Shown here: piece by piece, positions 13,001-50,743 of the stretch
Layout: each line of letters starts with the position of its first letter
How positions within the stretch are numbered: position 1 is the stretch's first letter
NCBI RefSeq assembly: GCF_965638725.1
Contig: NC_134950.1
Span: 136,081,636 to 136,145,635, forward strand
Length of the DNA stretch: 64,000 nucleotides
Source of the DNA: Aptenodytes patagonicus
Lineage: Eukaryota > Chordata > Aves > Sphenisciformes > Spheniscidae
Reading direction: 5' to 3'
Notes under the pieces: generated by a model
What the model saw: only the letters and a program-made list of their open reading frames with translations
Databases searched by the model: none
What the model was told of the DNA's origin: nothing
Translations under genes and position numbers: made by a program

Positions 13001-16000
13001 AATGTTTTTCAAATTAACGTGTCCAGTCTTGTGAGTATAACAGGCTTGTGCGGGAGGGCTGGTGGAGGGGTGGCGGGAAGGGAAGGGATGAGGAAGGATG
13101 AGAAAACTGCCATAGAGAGATAAAGCATATTTTTCCTGAAGCTGTTTAACACAGCATTATGTGCATGTATTGATGGATCATTTTAATTCTGTAACTTAAC
13201 AGGGAGCAATCATCAACCACTCAAAGCAAACTAAATCCTAAGGTTATTTTCAGTATTGATGTACCCCTTCTCTGGAAAATGCATCTTTGTTTAGCTTGCT
13301 TCTGTCAAAATGAGCTGCTAAAGCACATATCAATAGACCACCATAAACCTTTTTTTGGTATAAAATCTGTGGTGTATTCCTAATAGCAAGGTTCCTGCTT
13401 TTCTCTCGTGATCTTTGGGGAAATGGTAGAATGGTATACTGGAGATAAAATTTTGCAAATATTAAGTTATCAAGAATGCTAATGCTGCTGCATTGGTAGA
13501 GTTAGGGCGATGGGACATATCGTAGCACTCATTTAAAATAAATGCTCTGGACTAAAAGTAAAATCAAACCCTTCCATTGCAGTCATATTTGATCATGTCT
13601 GACGTTATTACACTATATTGTAGATCTACCCTGGGTAAACATGCCATAATGGTTATTCTTGCAGTGTACTAATTTCTTTAAAGCCTGTTTCTGGGACATC
13701 CAAATCATTCACCTATCCCAGCATTTATGCGAAAAGCATAGTTTCATGCTTGTTTCAAATACAATGTGTTGGACTTCCTCAGCTACAAGTGGAAATGCTT
13801 TGAAAGGATAGTTTGTATTTGTGGGTACATAAAAACTTAGGAATGCTTGCAGACCAGGAGTCCAGGTTGTAGAGCGAAGTTTTAACTGAACATGTGCGAC
13901 TGACTGGTGACGGAGGATATGATTTCAAAGCAGATAGAATTATCTTTAAATGGTTTTCATGCTAGTAATAATATTTTAAAAAGTTTTTAGAACTTATAAC
14001 TTAACTAATTTTTGGCAAGTAAAAATGTCACTTCTGAAGCACCTGTAACTTTCGCAACCTAATTCTCAGTTTGTGGAGCTCCCCACATTTTGTGGAGGCA
14101 GAAGGAAGATTCAGTTGAAATGAAGTCCCAAGAGCTGCTACAAAATTTCTTCCTCATAGGGCTTGTGTAGTATCTTCTAAAGGCAGTTTCTGGCTTGCAG
14201 GTAGGCATCTCTGCCTTTCAAATTAAATGAGGTGCAGATACCTAGAATGGGGTTGGAAATAGGCAGAATCTCCCGAAATCTCATTCTCAGCCAGTGGAGT
14301 TGGGAAGTTTTGGCCAAAAGTGTTGCGTTCTTAATGTTGCTACTAAAAAGTAGAAGGTGAAGAGTATTAAAAATGGAAGGTGAAAAGCCTGCTCAAACTT
14401 CTGTCCCTACTTTGTGAGCTGAGTCTTCTTCCTTCTGATAAGTCATTGCTAAACTGCTTGTCAGATGAATGCTTCATTGCTTGCTCTAGCTGAAACTACA
14501 TGCTGTAATGGTAGGTGGTGTTGGAATTGTGCCTTTAACAGTTGATGCTCAGAGGTGAAGTACAGCCTCTGCTTGATTCTCCACATGCTTTTTAATAATC
14601 AAGCTATTGTACAGCATCTGTTCATGTGTGCTTTACACAGAGAGTCTTTCCAACAGCTGAATTACCTGACACCTTTCTTTTCGATATGTGGCTGAAAGTT
14701 CTGAACAAACTCTGACTTGAGATTACTTTCAATTTTCACTTAGAAAGGAAAACTTGTTTTTAAAATTAGCTGGCAGCAAACAGACTTCACAAACAGCTAA
14801 ATTAAATGAATAACTCCTAGTAAAGGTATACTATAGTAGCACTGAAATTTGAGGAGGCAAGGAACTAGGTGTCATGGCATTGCTACCAAAATAATGCTCT
14901 GTGCTCTTGAAAAGACCAATGGGTGGTTCAAGACTTGTATGCAACACTGAAATGAGAGCTGCAACATAATTATTCTCTCCGCATAGTTTATTATATTTAA
15001 CTACTTTAAATTTGTCTTTGGGTTTCAGGGAAACTTCCTGACTTCATAGGGAAGTAGCATACTTTGGGTTTAGGGAAACTAGGGCGCATGAGAACAGTAA
15101 GTTCATTTTGCTTGGGGTTCTGTAGAGAATGTTTCTTGTACATGGATAACCTTTGCAGCACTGCTTTCCCTTACAGTAGTGGTAAGAGCACTGTGTCATG
15201 TACTGTGGTATTGCCTGCTCATAGACACTCGACACAAGTTACAGGAGTGCTGATACATAGAAAACAGACAAAATTTCTATAACTTTATAGTTCATTCTTA
15301 TCAGAGCGTAAAGAAGGTACCTTTATTTTAATACTATTGAATTTTGTGGCTAAAGCAAAAACTGGAAAACCTGTGTGGACTAGGTCACTTTTGTCGTATT
15401 AGCACACTGTTCCCTTTTACACATTTCTTTTTGTTGTTTCAGTTATGTTTGGTTAAGCTTGTGGTTGTGCTCACTTTAATGTTACTTTAAATTCTATTTC
15501 CTTATGATGCATATAGTTGTTACCTTGATTTTTCTTTGTGTATGTTAAACTGTTAACTATATTAATCCAGAATAAGTAAGAACATACTTTAAGACAAGAT
15601 TTTTCAACTACATGTATTTTATTTTATCTAAGACTAGGCTGTTTATATCTGTTCTTTCTTCATTTTTAATGGGAGGTAAACAATAGTGTTTGCATGGAGT
15701 AAAACAAAAGAGGAAGCAAGTATGTTTCAGCTGCTAAGAAGGACTGTTTTGAAAGTAATAGCTCTTATTTTATTTTTCTATAATGAATGTAGCTGTTGGT
15801 ATATTACAGATAGTAGAAAGGCTAACACTTGAGGATATACTGCAAATGAAATAGCTTGAAAGAGAGTAGGGCTTCTGCAAGCTGGAGAATGGGATGTAAC
15901 TGGACTAAGTTGGGTTACAGGTGGTCAGTTTTGACTGACTCTGCGGTTACCAGTGTGGCAGTTGTACTTACAGTGTGGTTTTGTGCAGAAGGCAGCAAGG

Positions 16001-19000
16001 AAGAAATAGTGAAGTAGGATTAAAAAAAAAAAAAAATCAAGCTGTGGAAGTTATTTCATCTTACTTCAGTTTGGCACTGTACTGCTAGGGCTGCTTTTGT
16101 ACTGTTTTAACGATATAAATCTGACTTACTATGGTTTGTATAAATTCAAGTGACTATATCAACGTGTAATCTCATATTATGCTGTATCTAGCGGGCATGA
16201 GTCATTTGGTTGTCTTGAAAGAGTTATCTCCTTGCTGGTAAAGGGCAAGTACAAGGTTAGTTGTGTACAAAGGTGGTTTGTAATTGTTGTTTGCTAATCT
16301 GAAGTTGAGGAAATATAATTGCCAGGAGTCAAAGATCAGGATTAAAATCTTCAACAGCCTATGCTTATAGGGATCCTACCTTCTGCTCAGGACTTTAGAA
16401 AGCTTTCATCATGAATGTTTTGAGTCATGTGTGCCTATATGACTATTTGCCAGCATTGTAAATGGTGTTATGACCTCAACTGTAGGTTTTGTGGTTGTTT
16501 TTTTTTTCCTATTGACGGAATTGGAAGGTTGTAGAAGGGTGAGTTATAGTTTGATATGCCAAGTATTTGTGTGTAGGTTTCTGGGCTGCAAAGCATTAGT
16601 ATTCTATGGTGCTGGATCCTTTACACGAGAAACAACTGCATTTAAGAAAGTTATTTATAGTTTCTATAGTCTAGTTAATGTATACTTTCTTTCTTTAGAG
16701 TAACTTTTTTTTTCCTTATTTGCTGTCATCTAAACTGAATTGAGGTCTGTCATCTGTGGCTGAATATTATTAGCCCTATGATTTTAAAAATTTGTAATGG
16801 ATATAATTCAGGAGGACTTTTCCATTTGATGGGCAAATATCTATCACTTTGTCATATCCCAAGTGTAAACTGTGCAAGAATCACATGTGCACAAGGTCAG
16901 GAAATCTTATTTAAATCTATATCATGGAAAAGTCCATTGACCCCTGACTCTTCCAAGGCTGACATTCCACATTGTCATCTAAAGTGTAAGCTGCAAATAA
17001 GGTGGTTGCTTCTAGCACTGCAGAGAGTGGCGGGGTGAGGTGGGGGAAGCAGCAAAACTGAAAAACACCCTTGGCAATAAGAAATTCAAATTGACTGCAG
17101 TTTCAGTTCCTAAGGTTCAGTAACCTTTACAAGCCCCTGGGAACAAACATGTTCAAAACAGTTATCTTTGCGTAGGTTCACTACTGTATTGTGAAGACAA
17201 CTGCAGTAATGACCATACTGAATCAGACCAGAATTTCTGAAACCTTGTTGTGTAACAGTGGCTGTTAATAGAGGCCTAGAAAGGAGCTGATAGGGGAAGC
17301 TGGAAGAGTGGTCTGGGGGAGCAACTTCTGACTTCAACTTTCTGAACTGGAAGAAGTGCTTTTATATTTAGTGGCTGTGGATGCATTCTTCCATGAATGT
17401 GTTCAGGCTTTTTTCCTGTGCATTTATGTAAAGTTCATGTACTCAGACTTGAGAGACTCAATGCATACTTCCTTCGCATTGTTTTTGGTAACCCCTTCTG
17501 TTTGTTTTGAGCCTGTCACCTATAGTTTCACCTAATGCTTGTTAGTTCTCCTGTTAGAAGATGCTGAAGAGCCATCTGTTGTCATTTTAGGAATTTGCTT
17601 GAGCCTGAGTCAGTGATGCTTGGTGCACCATAGCTATCTTGTTGACACTGCCTGATTTTACACTGAAGATAGCAATTATCAGAGAATACTTGATACTGAG
17701 TCTTTGAGCACTGCTTGCATTGTGTATTTGAATAGAGCATGTGACTCTTTCAGGCTTAGCCCAATGGGGTTTTTGTTTCTTTGTGCAAGTTTGAAAAATG
17801 TCAGGAAGTCAGACCTGGCCTTTGTGTTACTGAAACTTGCCAGAGTGGTTTTTGGGGTCCACAGTAGCATCGGTTTCTCAAGAGACTTCGAATGATTTGC
17901 TACCCATTACTGCACCTACAAGTATCTGTTTGAACAGGATAGCTTGACCATATTCAAAATTGTATAGTAAATTAACAGACCACTGTATCACTAGAATGAG
18001 TTGTGCATTAACATCAGGAAAATACATTCTCGTCTTTGGCAATTTATTCAAGAATACAGTTGCCTGAGTGTTGTTTCCTCTTCTGAGGCTTACCAAGGAT
18101 TGTGTCTTTCTCTGAAACGTGTTGGGAGAGAAGAGGGTTCAGCAACATGAATTTTAAGTATAGACTGTAGTCCTTAAGTGAACTTGATGTAAGATGTAGA
18201 GCTGATAAAAAGTTTAATACTACTTGTACCACTTCAAAGGGTAAGAAAAGTTGACTCCTAACTGGCCCTTCCCTACTTTTGGATGCAAACTACTACAGAA
18301 TACAAGATCAACATGTACCAGGGACCTGACCTCTTGTGAATGTTCTATTAGGGTGTACCAGACCCATAAGTTTACTTTGTTCCTCTCCTGGGATGAGTTG
18401 ACAAATTTGGCTGATGGTTCATAAAAATCTTAACTTTCTGCTCCATGTTTCCCTTAGACTAAAAAATTTTTTATTAGCAAATAGTACAATCTTCCAAGCA
18501 GATACTTTTCTGATTAGGTAAGGACACAGTATATGCTTTCCCTCCTCTTCCAGCAATTCCCAGAGGATGGGAGGACTTGAGCAGTTTTTGGCTCCTGGTT
18601 TTGTTTTTTCCAGCTCTGTTACTTCCACTAGTAAATACCTAATACTGTGGTTCCAGAAGGTCAGTTCTGCAGAACTCAAGAGTTCATTCTTCATCCAAGT
18701 CCAGCCTCCTTGTACTTAATCCAGATTTCATTTACACACATGCATTCTGTGGATGAATTCTACAAAGGCTGGGTAGCTTTAAAGAATAGGAAAGCCACCT
18801 ATTGTGAGAATTTCTTTTTAAAGAACAACCTGTGCATGTGTTGTCTGTGATTTCATTCAAGGCTATGGTTTGATATTGTTATATTAAAAAAGTCTTGAGT
18901 GACAGGTATGAAAAACTGAAGCCATTTAAGTAGATGGATCCATTAGTAAGTTTGCCAGAGAATATATCTTAATTCATCTTGGCTCGCCCTCCACCAGCTC

Positions 19001-21708
19001 AGTGCATAGCAACTTTTTCTCCCCCCTCTATTAAAAACAGTAAGTTCAGTAAGTTCCTGTTGTATTGTGCTGCAATGGAAAAAAGAATGGTCTTTCTTTG
19101 TAGAGACTTCATAGAAGTCTCTTCCAAACAAGGTTCGCTTTTGTCAGATAAACTTGCTTGATATCTTATTACAGTTGTACTACTCATCTTGAAACAAAGC
19201 AAAAATTGGTATCTCCTATGTAAGGAGAGTTTTATTATAGTATTAGAATAGAGCAAGATCAATTTACAGCTCTCAGAGGCTGCTTATTACTTGGGAACAG
19301 ATCTAGAGAACAGTCTTACCTCAAGCTATATCCAAATGGATTGCAGACTTTGAGTGGAATGTAAGTTAGACTTATTCTCCTCTTGTTGATATTAGAGCTC
19401 AAGTTGCATATGTCCTAGGGTTCCGATGTTAGAGATTAGTAAGGGCTGTATGGCTTTATGTACACTTACTTTAAATAGATCTTCTACTAGGAAAGCTAGT
19501 TTGTTAATTATTGTTTAGTATAAATCCTATTTCTTGCTGCTAATCCAAGTTGAGAGTCTTGTGGAAAATACTCCAAAGTGCTTTTAACTCACAAGGCATA
19601 AACACACAGATAAATTTGCCATGTGTTATCTGGGCTGCAGTAGCTATGCATGCTTTCATCATGTGGCAAATGTGAAGTAACGTGGTTAGACCTGCAATGA
19701 AAGAGTGTCACCTAAAGTTGCTTTACTTCATGTATGATATAAACTAAGAATATGTATGTGTCTAATAAAGGTTCAACAGAGATGTGACAACCTGACTGTT
19801 ACTGAGATCCATCAAAAATAATTTTGTGGTATCATTTGAATCTTTGAGACTTCTTCATCTTTCCTGCAACTATCTTCCATCAGGACATCCAAATGACTCT
19901 GCCTCTTAGTCTTTTGGAATGAGGAGCGTGGGGACATTTGAAGCTGCTCGGCAGTTTTAGCCAAAGTATTGCTTGATTTGTGGGGACAAAAGCAATTTGT
20001 TTTTAAATAAATCCTCAAACTCTACTCATCTGAACTCTTTGCAGGCACTTAAGAGGAAGAGACCAGGGGAAAAAAGTCTATTCAAAAGGAATTACACGCT
20101 GATGTACCTTGAAACAAGTCTTTTTGGGGAGAAATGCTGTGTAGTGTTTGCTGTGTTGTTTGAATTTTCATTACAGTTTTGGTATTTATAAAGTACATTC
20201 TCAATATAATTTTACAGCTTTTTTTCAAAATAGCATGTATTTACTTTATCCACTTTCTCTTGTTTTAATTCCACAGTGACTGGGGCATCTAATGCTTACA
20301 GTGGCCTATATCTTGCAGTTGAATCCACTCAAATGGAGCTGTAATTAAGGCATGCTTTTTTTAATCCTTCTGGGATTTTTTTTCTGTAAAAGGTTAACAG
20401 ATGCTATAAATTAGGCCTTATTTTGGCCCACTTTGTGTTAAAAATTCCATTTTAGAGTTACTTTTTGTAAACTTTCTATGGGCTTCAGAAAAAATTGTAT
20501 TGTTAACTGAAATTTGTTAATCTTTCCTTTAGAACAGTCTTGGGTTTGCCAACTCTGTCCATACATTGTTGCAGTCCAACTTGATCTATTATTTAACTAG
20601 TACCAAATGTGGCAATCTTCAGCAGAACAGTAGGTTGTCTGCCTGTTTTAATAGATCCCACACACCTAACGTGGAATTCAGGCTTTTTCTTCCTTTTAGG
20701 GAGAGATGAGTCTAACAGATATTCTTAATTTTTGTCTTCAAGGAAAATAATTATAAAATTAGATTTCTTATTTGTGACACTCAAATGTGTATTGCTGTGG
20801 ATGCATATGTGCTTGAGGTTAAACAGTGTATTCAGAAGGGTATATGCATTTTTTTTAATGCATGAAGGTAAAATAAGGACAGTCTGTCTTCTGTGCATCT
20901 CAACTGCCTTAGCTCTCAATAGAATGCCTCTGCTACTTTAAAAATCAAAGACCTGATCAGCAAAAACTTTGTCCTCTTTCTTTTAGTTCAGCTTTTTACA
21001 GATTTCATTTCAAAAGTTCATGCTTTTGCCAAAAAAGACTTGCCTCCAAATACATGGTCATAAAAGCTTGAAGTATTGTCCTTAGTCCAATGGATAATGC
21101 CAGCCAAGGATGCTCTTACTGTTTTTACTGGTCAAATGAATCCTGTGTTCTCTGGGAGCCTTTAATCTGAAAATAATGCTTGATGGATCAGTAGAAATAG
21201 GTGAAAAAATGCATCTCTTGGATAAATGTGGTGTCAGCTATGGACTTGGAGTATCCAGGACTCCTCTGGACACTTTTAAATCATGGGTTTCTTGCTTTGA
21301 ACAGTCAATATTGGCACAGGCATTTGTGCTATTAATGGGGCTCAGTAGGGAATGGTTACTATTGTCAACCCTGCTGAAGCATGAGACATTGCAAAAGCCT
21401 TTGTCTGCCTTCACAGGAATGAAAGTAGGGCTAGTAGATTGTGTGATTCTATAGGAACTGATGAGGTCGTTGCTTCAATAATTGTAGTCAGGACTAGCCT
21501 TTGTGTTTGTTAGCACACAGTATTATCCTTAAAAGCCTCACTTCACAGCAGGGTTTGACACACAACCTATACCATTCAGAGGCTACTAATCCATATTGTC
21601 ATCATTATACCTTTAGAGACCATCAGTGCTGGTTAGAAAGAGTTGGTAGTTAGCTAGATGAGTATCCTTCATGACAATCCTTCCTGTTTCTTTGTTGATA
21701 GAGGATGA
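4023..21708 (+). other. HYCC1: HYCC1 intron 1, first part
   Basis: After the CpG island ends near 4860 this is about 17 kb of AT-rich single-copy-looking DNA. I recognise no exon, RNA gene or full transposable element. There are only short low-complexity runs (a G-rich stretch at 13050-13100 and an A run at 16023-16036). First introns often hold enhancers, but none can be identified by eye. Confidence 0.55.
4060..4135. promoter_or_regulatory. E2F-type site and MYB-site cluster
   Basis: TTTCCCGC, a consensus E2F sequence, lies at 4060-4067. A perfect palindrome with arms CGGCCGTT (4108-4115) and AACGGCCG (4124-4131) and an 8-nt spacer carries opposed MYB-type sites (YAACNG), followed by CGGTTG at 4130-4135; another, CAACTG, is at 4205-4210. 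All are just downstream of the exon 1 donor within the CpG island. Confidence 0.45.
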
Positions 21709-21784
21709 CAGAATGGATGAGGTTCGAATGGACCTCTGGAGATCATCAAGTCCAACCTCCTTTGCTCAAAGTAGTGAAAATTAG
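21709..21784 (-). mobile_element. CR1 LINE 3' tail, older copy (split by a younger insertion)
   Basis: Read on the minus strand this is a diverged CR1 3' end (the segment around TTGGACTTGATGATCTCC). It continues the 3' end of the older CR1 found at 22705-24905, and the piece at 21785-22705 sits between the two. I therefore read it as the terminal part of the older copy, separated by a nested insertion. Confidence 0.6.
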
Positions 21785-22705
21785 AATCATAGAATAGTTT
21801 GGGTTGGAAGGGACCTCTAAAGGTCATCTAATCCAACCCCCCTGCCGTGGGCAGGAACATCTTCAACTAGATCAGGTTGCTCAGAGCCCCGTCCAACCTG
21901 ACCTTGAAAGTTTCCAGGGATGGGGCATCCACCACCTCTCTGGGCAACCTGTTCCCATGCTTCACCATCCTCAGCATAAAAAATTTATTCTTTATGTCTA
22001 GTCTAAATCTACCCCCCTTTAGTTTAAAGCCATTCCCCCTTGTCCTGTCGCAACAGGCCCTGCTAAAAAGTTTGCCCCCATCTTTTTTTATAAGCCCCCT
22101 TTAAGTACTGAGAGGCTGCAATAAGGTCTCCCCAAAGCCTTCTCTTCTCCAGGCTGAACAACCCCAACTCTCTCAGCCTTTCTTCATAGGAGAGGTGTTC
22201 CATCCCCCTGATCATCTTCGTGGCCCTCTTCTGGACCCGTTCCAACAGGTCCGTGTCTTTCTTACGCTGAGGGCTCCAGAGCTGGACGCAGTACTCCAGG
22301 TGGGGTCTCAGCAGAGCAGAGTAGAGGGGCAGAGTAACCTCCCTCGACCTGCTGGCCACGCTGCTTTTGATGCAGCCCAGGATACGATTGGCGTTCTGGG
22401 CTGCGAGCGCACATTGCTGCCTCATGTCCAGCTTTTCACCCACCAGTACCCCCAAGTCCTGCTCGGCAGGGCTGCTCTCAATCCCTTCATCCCCCAGCCT
22501 GTATTGATACCAGGGGTTGCCCCAATCCAGGCGCAGGACCTTGCCCTTGGCCTTGTTAAACCTCATGAGGTTCACACAGGCCCACTTCTCGAGCTTGTCC
22601 AGGTCCCTCTGGATGGCATCCTGTCCCTCTGGCGTGTCGACCGCACCACTCAGCTTGGTGTCATCTGCAAACTTGCTGAGGGTACACTCGATCCCACTGT
22701 CTATT
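21785..22705 (-). mobile_element. CR1 LINE, 5'-truncated younger copy (reverse transcriptase C-terminal part)
   Basis: The CR1 3' end (CCAACCCAAACTATTCTATG on the minus strand) begins at 21785. On the minus strand an open frame (22782-22063) runs through the FADD box of the reverse transcriptase (motif C) and the following thumb and connection region, including the conserved CR1 phrases [19 protein letters not shown] and RPHLEYC. The copy is 5'-truncated, as most CR1 copies are, and is better preserved than the CR1 sequence on both sides. The first residues of the frame come from the older element across the junction near 22705. Confidence 0.85.
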
Positions 22706-24905
22706 TCAAATTGGAACAGGTTGCTCAGGATCTTGTCCAGCTGGGTTTTGAATATCTCCAAGGATGGAGACTCCTCAGCCACTCCGTGCGACCTGTTGCA
22801 TTGTTCAATAACCCTTACGTGAAATTACATTTAAACTCTTTTTTAGTGTATTTCAATTTGTGCCCATTGCCTCTTGTCCTGTCACAGGACACCAATGAGA
22901 AGAGCCTGGCTCTGTCTTCTTTATTCCCTCCCCTCAGGTAATTATCCACATTCATAAAATCCTCGTGAGCCTTCTCTTCTCCAGGCTTAACAGTCTCAGC
23001 TCTCAGCCTCTCCTTGTGTGAGAGATGCTCCAGTTCATCCATCAGCTTTGTGGCCCTTTCCCAAACTCTCTCCAGTATGTTCATGTGTCTGTTGTGCTGG
23101 GGAGCCAAGTGCTCCAAATGTGTCTCACCAGGGCCAAGCACAGGGAAGTATCACCTCCCTTGACCTGCTGGCGATCTGGGGGCTGTTGGCTGTCTTTTCT
23201 GCAAGGGTGCGTGTGGCCGGCTCACGTTCCCCTTGTTCATGAAGACCCCCAGGGCTTTTTCTGCAAAGCTGCTTTCCAGGTGTCTGGCCCCAGTGTCTGC
23301 TGGTGCCTGGGGTGGTTTGTCCCCAGGGGCAGGACTTGGCGTTGCCCTTTAAGCTTCCTGAGCTTAGATGTGTTGGCTCATGTCTCCTGCCTGTCGGTGT
23401 CCCTGTGAATGGCAGCGCACCCCTCTGAGGTATCGACGACTTCTCCCAGTTTTGTGTTATCTGCAAACATGCTGAGGGTGAGCTCTGTCCCATCATCCAC
23501 CTTCATTAATGAAGATGTTAAGCCGTCCTGGCCTGGGTATCGACCCCTGGGGTACACCAGTAAGGCCAGGTCTCCAGCTGGGCTTTGTGCCACTGGTCAC
23601 AGCCCTTTGAGCCTGGCCATTGAGGCGATTTTCTGCTCTGAGGCCTGGGTTTCCCGAGAGCTGCTCTTGCTGGTAACAACAGAAGCAAAGGCGGCAGCGA
23701 GTACCTTGGCCTTTTCCATATCTCCTGTCAGCAGGTCCTCTGCCCCACTCAGCTGTGGAGCCCTAGTTTTCCTGCTGATGATACTTTTGCAAAAGCCTGT
23801 GAACAATTCTGGAGCATTCTTGATCCTCCTTCTTGCTTTGATCCTTTTTCCTCTTGGGATCCTATGCTCTACCATGCCATGTTCACTGCAGCTGTGGCTG
23901 CCCTGACCTTCACATCACTGCCCAGTTTTTCCACGTTTGTAATTATGCTGTTCAGCAGAGTGCCTGCCCTTGTTGGCTCCTCAGTAACCTCTCTCAAGAA
24001 GTTATACAATCAGTGCACTCCAAAAACCTCTGGGTTGCTTGTTCCCTGTTGTGTTGCCCTTCCAGGAGATAACAGGGTAGTTCATATTCTATGTGAGGAC
24101 CAGGTGCCTGTAGATGTGAGGCTTCTTCAGTTGTATGAACAAGGTCTCATATTTCATCTTGATCAGGTGATGAGTAGCAGACACCTGCCACAATGTCACC
24201 CATGTTGGTCTGCCTTCTCATCCATGACCCATAAGCTCTCAGCTGTTTCATCGTCCACTACAGGGTAGAGCTCCATGCATCCCTGCTGCTCTCCCAAATA
24301 AAGGGCAGCTTTCCTTCCTCACCATCCCAGATTGACCTTAAAGAGCCCCTATCCAGCCATGGCAGTAGTCTGGTGGTGTGAGCTATGCTGCTGTGTCTCA
24401 GTGATCCTGTTGAGATCATAGCCCTGCAACTGCACCCAGACCACTAATTCCTCCTGCTTGGTCACCATGCTGCATGTTTGTTGATGTATGGGCACTTCAG
24501 AGAGGCACCCAGTCATGCTGATTTGCTAGAAAAGGTATTAGAGCTTCCCCCATCATGCTGTCCTGCAGGCAGTGCTTTATATATGTGCTTACATTTGAGG
24601 TGAGGCCCTGGTTAGCTCTGTTTTTTCTGTTTATGAGGTCTCTCTTGCCTACATCACTCTGTACCCTTTGCTTGCCAACCTTGTCTGCCACTTCCTCACT
24701 TAGCTGTGGGTTGTCATTTACCTCCCCTGATGTTGCTGGTATCCTTCTTGTGGAGCTGCCCCAACCCTCTACCTGCCAGGAGAAGCCTTTTAGTGCAGCT
24801 GCTGCTGCTGCATTGTACCTCCTAGGTGTTTACAGCTACTACTACTGTTTTCTCCAGAAATTAAATCTAGCCCTCTGCAGCTTATAATTCCTTAGCCTGT
24901 CCTTA
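22705..24905 (-). mobile_element. CR1 LINE, older degenerate copy with internal deletion
   Basis: On the minus strand the order is endonuclease-to-RT linker DNA (about 24905-23830), an RT part with GVPQGS-like and FADN boxes (about 23600-23400), the SRSREVILP phrase (about 23160), and the C-terminal ERLR region (23141-22815), all with frameshifts and stops. The RT segment containing motif A appears to be deleted: the region before it (DMEKAKVLAAAFASVV) is followed almost directly by the GVPQGS region. Part of it (23161-23764) is identical to the CR1 at 55148-55751. Confidence 0.75.
23161..23764 (-). repeat. 604-bp direct repeat, copy 1 (identical to 55148-55751)
   Basis: I compared this block with 55148-55751 line by line at a constant offset of 31,987 and found no mismatch or gap. 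The bases immediately outside differ at both ends (23160 versus 55147, and 23765 versus 55752). It is CR1-derived, and both copies carry the same internal RT deletion. Confidence 0.93.
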
Positions 24906-26051
24906 TTCCCCTCAGTAAGCACTGTTCTTGTATACTTTGTGCAGATTTGCATATCTTCCTGGGATTGTGAGAGGAGATTGCCTTAGCTGTTTCCCCATGG
25001 TTTCACCTGACAAGGTCATTTATGTAATGATAGTGTTAGTGATGGGGGTGGAAATCTCTGGCTGCTTATGCTATTATTTTGTGTTAACAAACGTCAACAA
25101 GCCCATACTTGGGTATCAGTACCTCATAACTAATTTTAAACTGGCAAAGCAAAACTTAATGGGATATCTCACATGACCAAACATTTCATCAAGTAAGTTA
25201 ATTTTTTCCTCGGATGAGTATTTAATTTTGTCATTGTTTGAAATCCATGGTCACATTTTGAATAAGCTAATGTGTATTGTTGAATAGTTTACCTATGCCT
25301 AGGGTATTCTCCACAGCATGCTCTTTTAACTTTTAATAGTTTTTTATCTTAATGGTATGTTGCTCTTTGTTTCAGAATAAGCCGTTCCGAAGGACAGTTG
25401 TTTTTAAAGTTTTTTCTCAAAAATTAAGAGAAATTGGAAATTAATTTCAAAAGCCACTCTGCATCTTTTGTGTTAAAGTCTTAGTACTGATGGTCTTGCT
25501 CTGTCTGAGATTGTGCAGGATGTTGGGCAGGGGAATCCATCTCAGGCTACATGCTGAGTCAGCAGGCTCATTGTCTTGCAGTTGCCACGGTGGGGGAGGA
25601 TTGGAAGGTTTTCCATCAGCCTTTATTTCAGTGACCTTTTCCAAGTTAGAAATAGCAGTTGACTAGGAAAAACCTAAACAGTCATTTCTCTTCAGTGAGT
25701 CCATACGGTTTTCTCTTGAGTTCTGTGAGCTGCAAAATAAATTGAAATTGAGAGGGTAATATTTTCTGTTTTCAAAATGCCATTTCTCCAAATCTTTGAC
25801 TTATTGAGCTTCCCACACAATACATACTTGGAATTTATTAAACTGCTGTATGTGAGGACTCCCATGCTTAATGCTTCCAGCAGCTTGCATGTGAGGTAGA
25901 ATAAAAGTTCAAAGTAATGTTAGCATGTGAAATGTTAGCAAGTAAAAAGCATGATAAGATTCTTTAAATATTCACAGGGACCTAATTTTCATCATCTGCT
26001 TAATGCAGTGACTACATAGTTTTCACAAACTGTGTTTGCTTATTCTTGCAG
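24906..26051 (+). other. HYCC1: HYCC1 intron 1, last part
   Basis: AT-rich intron DNA between the CR1 complex and coding exon 2. I see no recognisable element apart from the acceptor TTCTTGCAG ending at 26051. Confidence 0.6.
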
Positions 26052-26080
26052 GCTGAAGGTTTTGGAACGGATGTTGGAAG

Positions 26081-50743
<24,663 letters not shown>

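Noticed and set aside
22195..22941. 248-codon plus-strand open frame in the intron-1 repeat
   Set aside because: It is the antisense of the CR1 reverse transcriptase frame. The same holds for plus-strand frames at 23409-23906 and 55396-56007.
26071..26073. ATG at 26071 as the hyccin start
   Set aside because: It is out of frame with the hyccin reading frame; 26081 gives the family N terminus GVVEEWLSEF.
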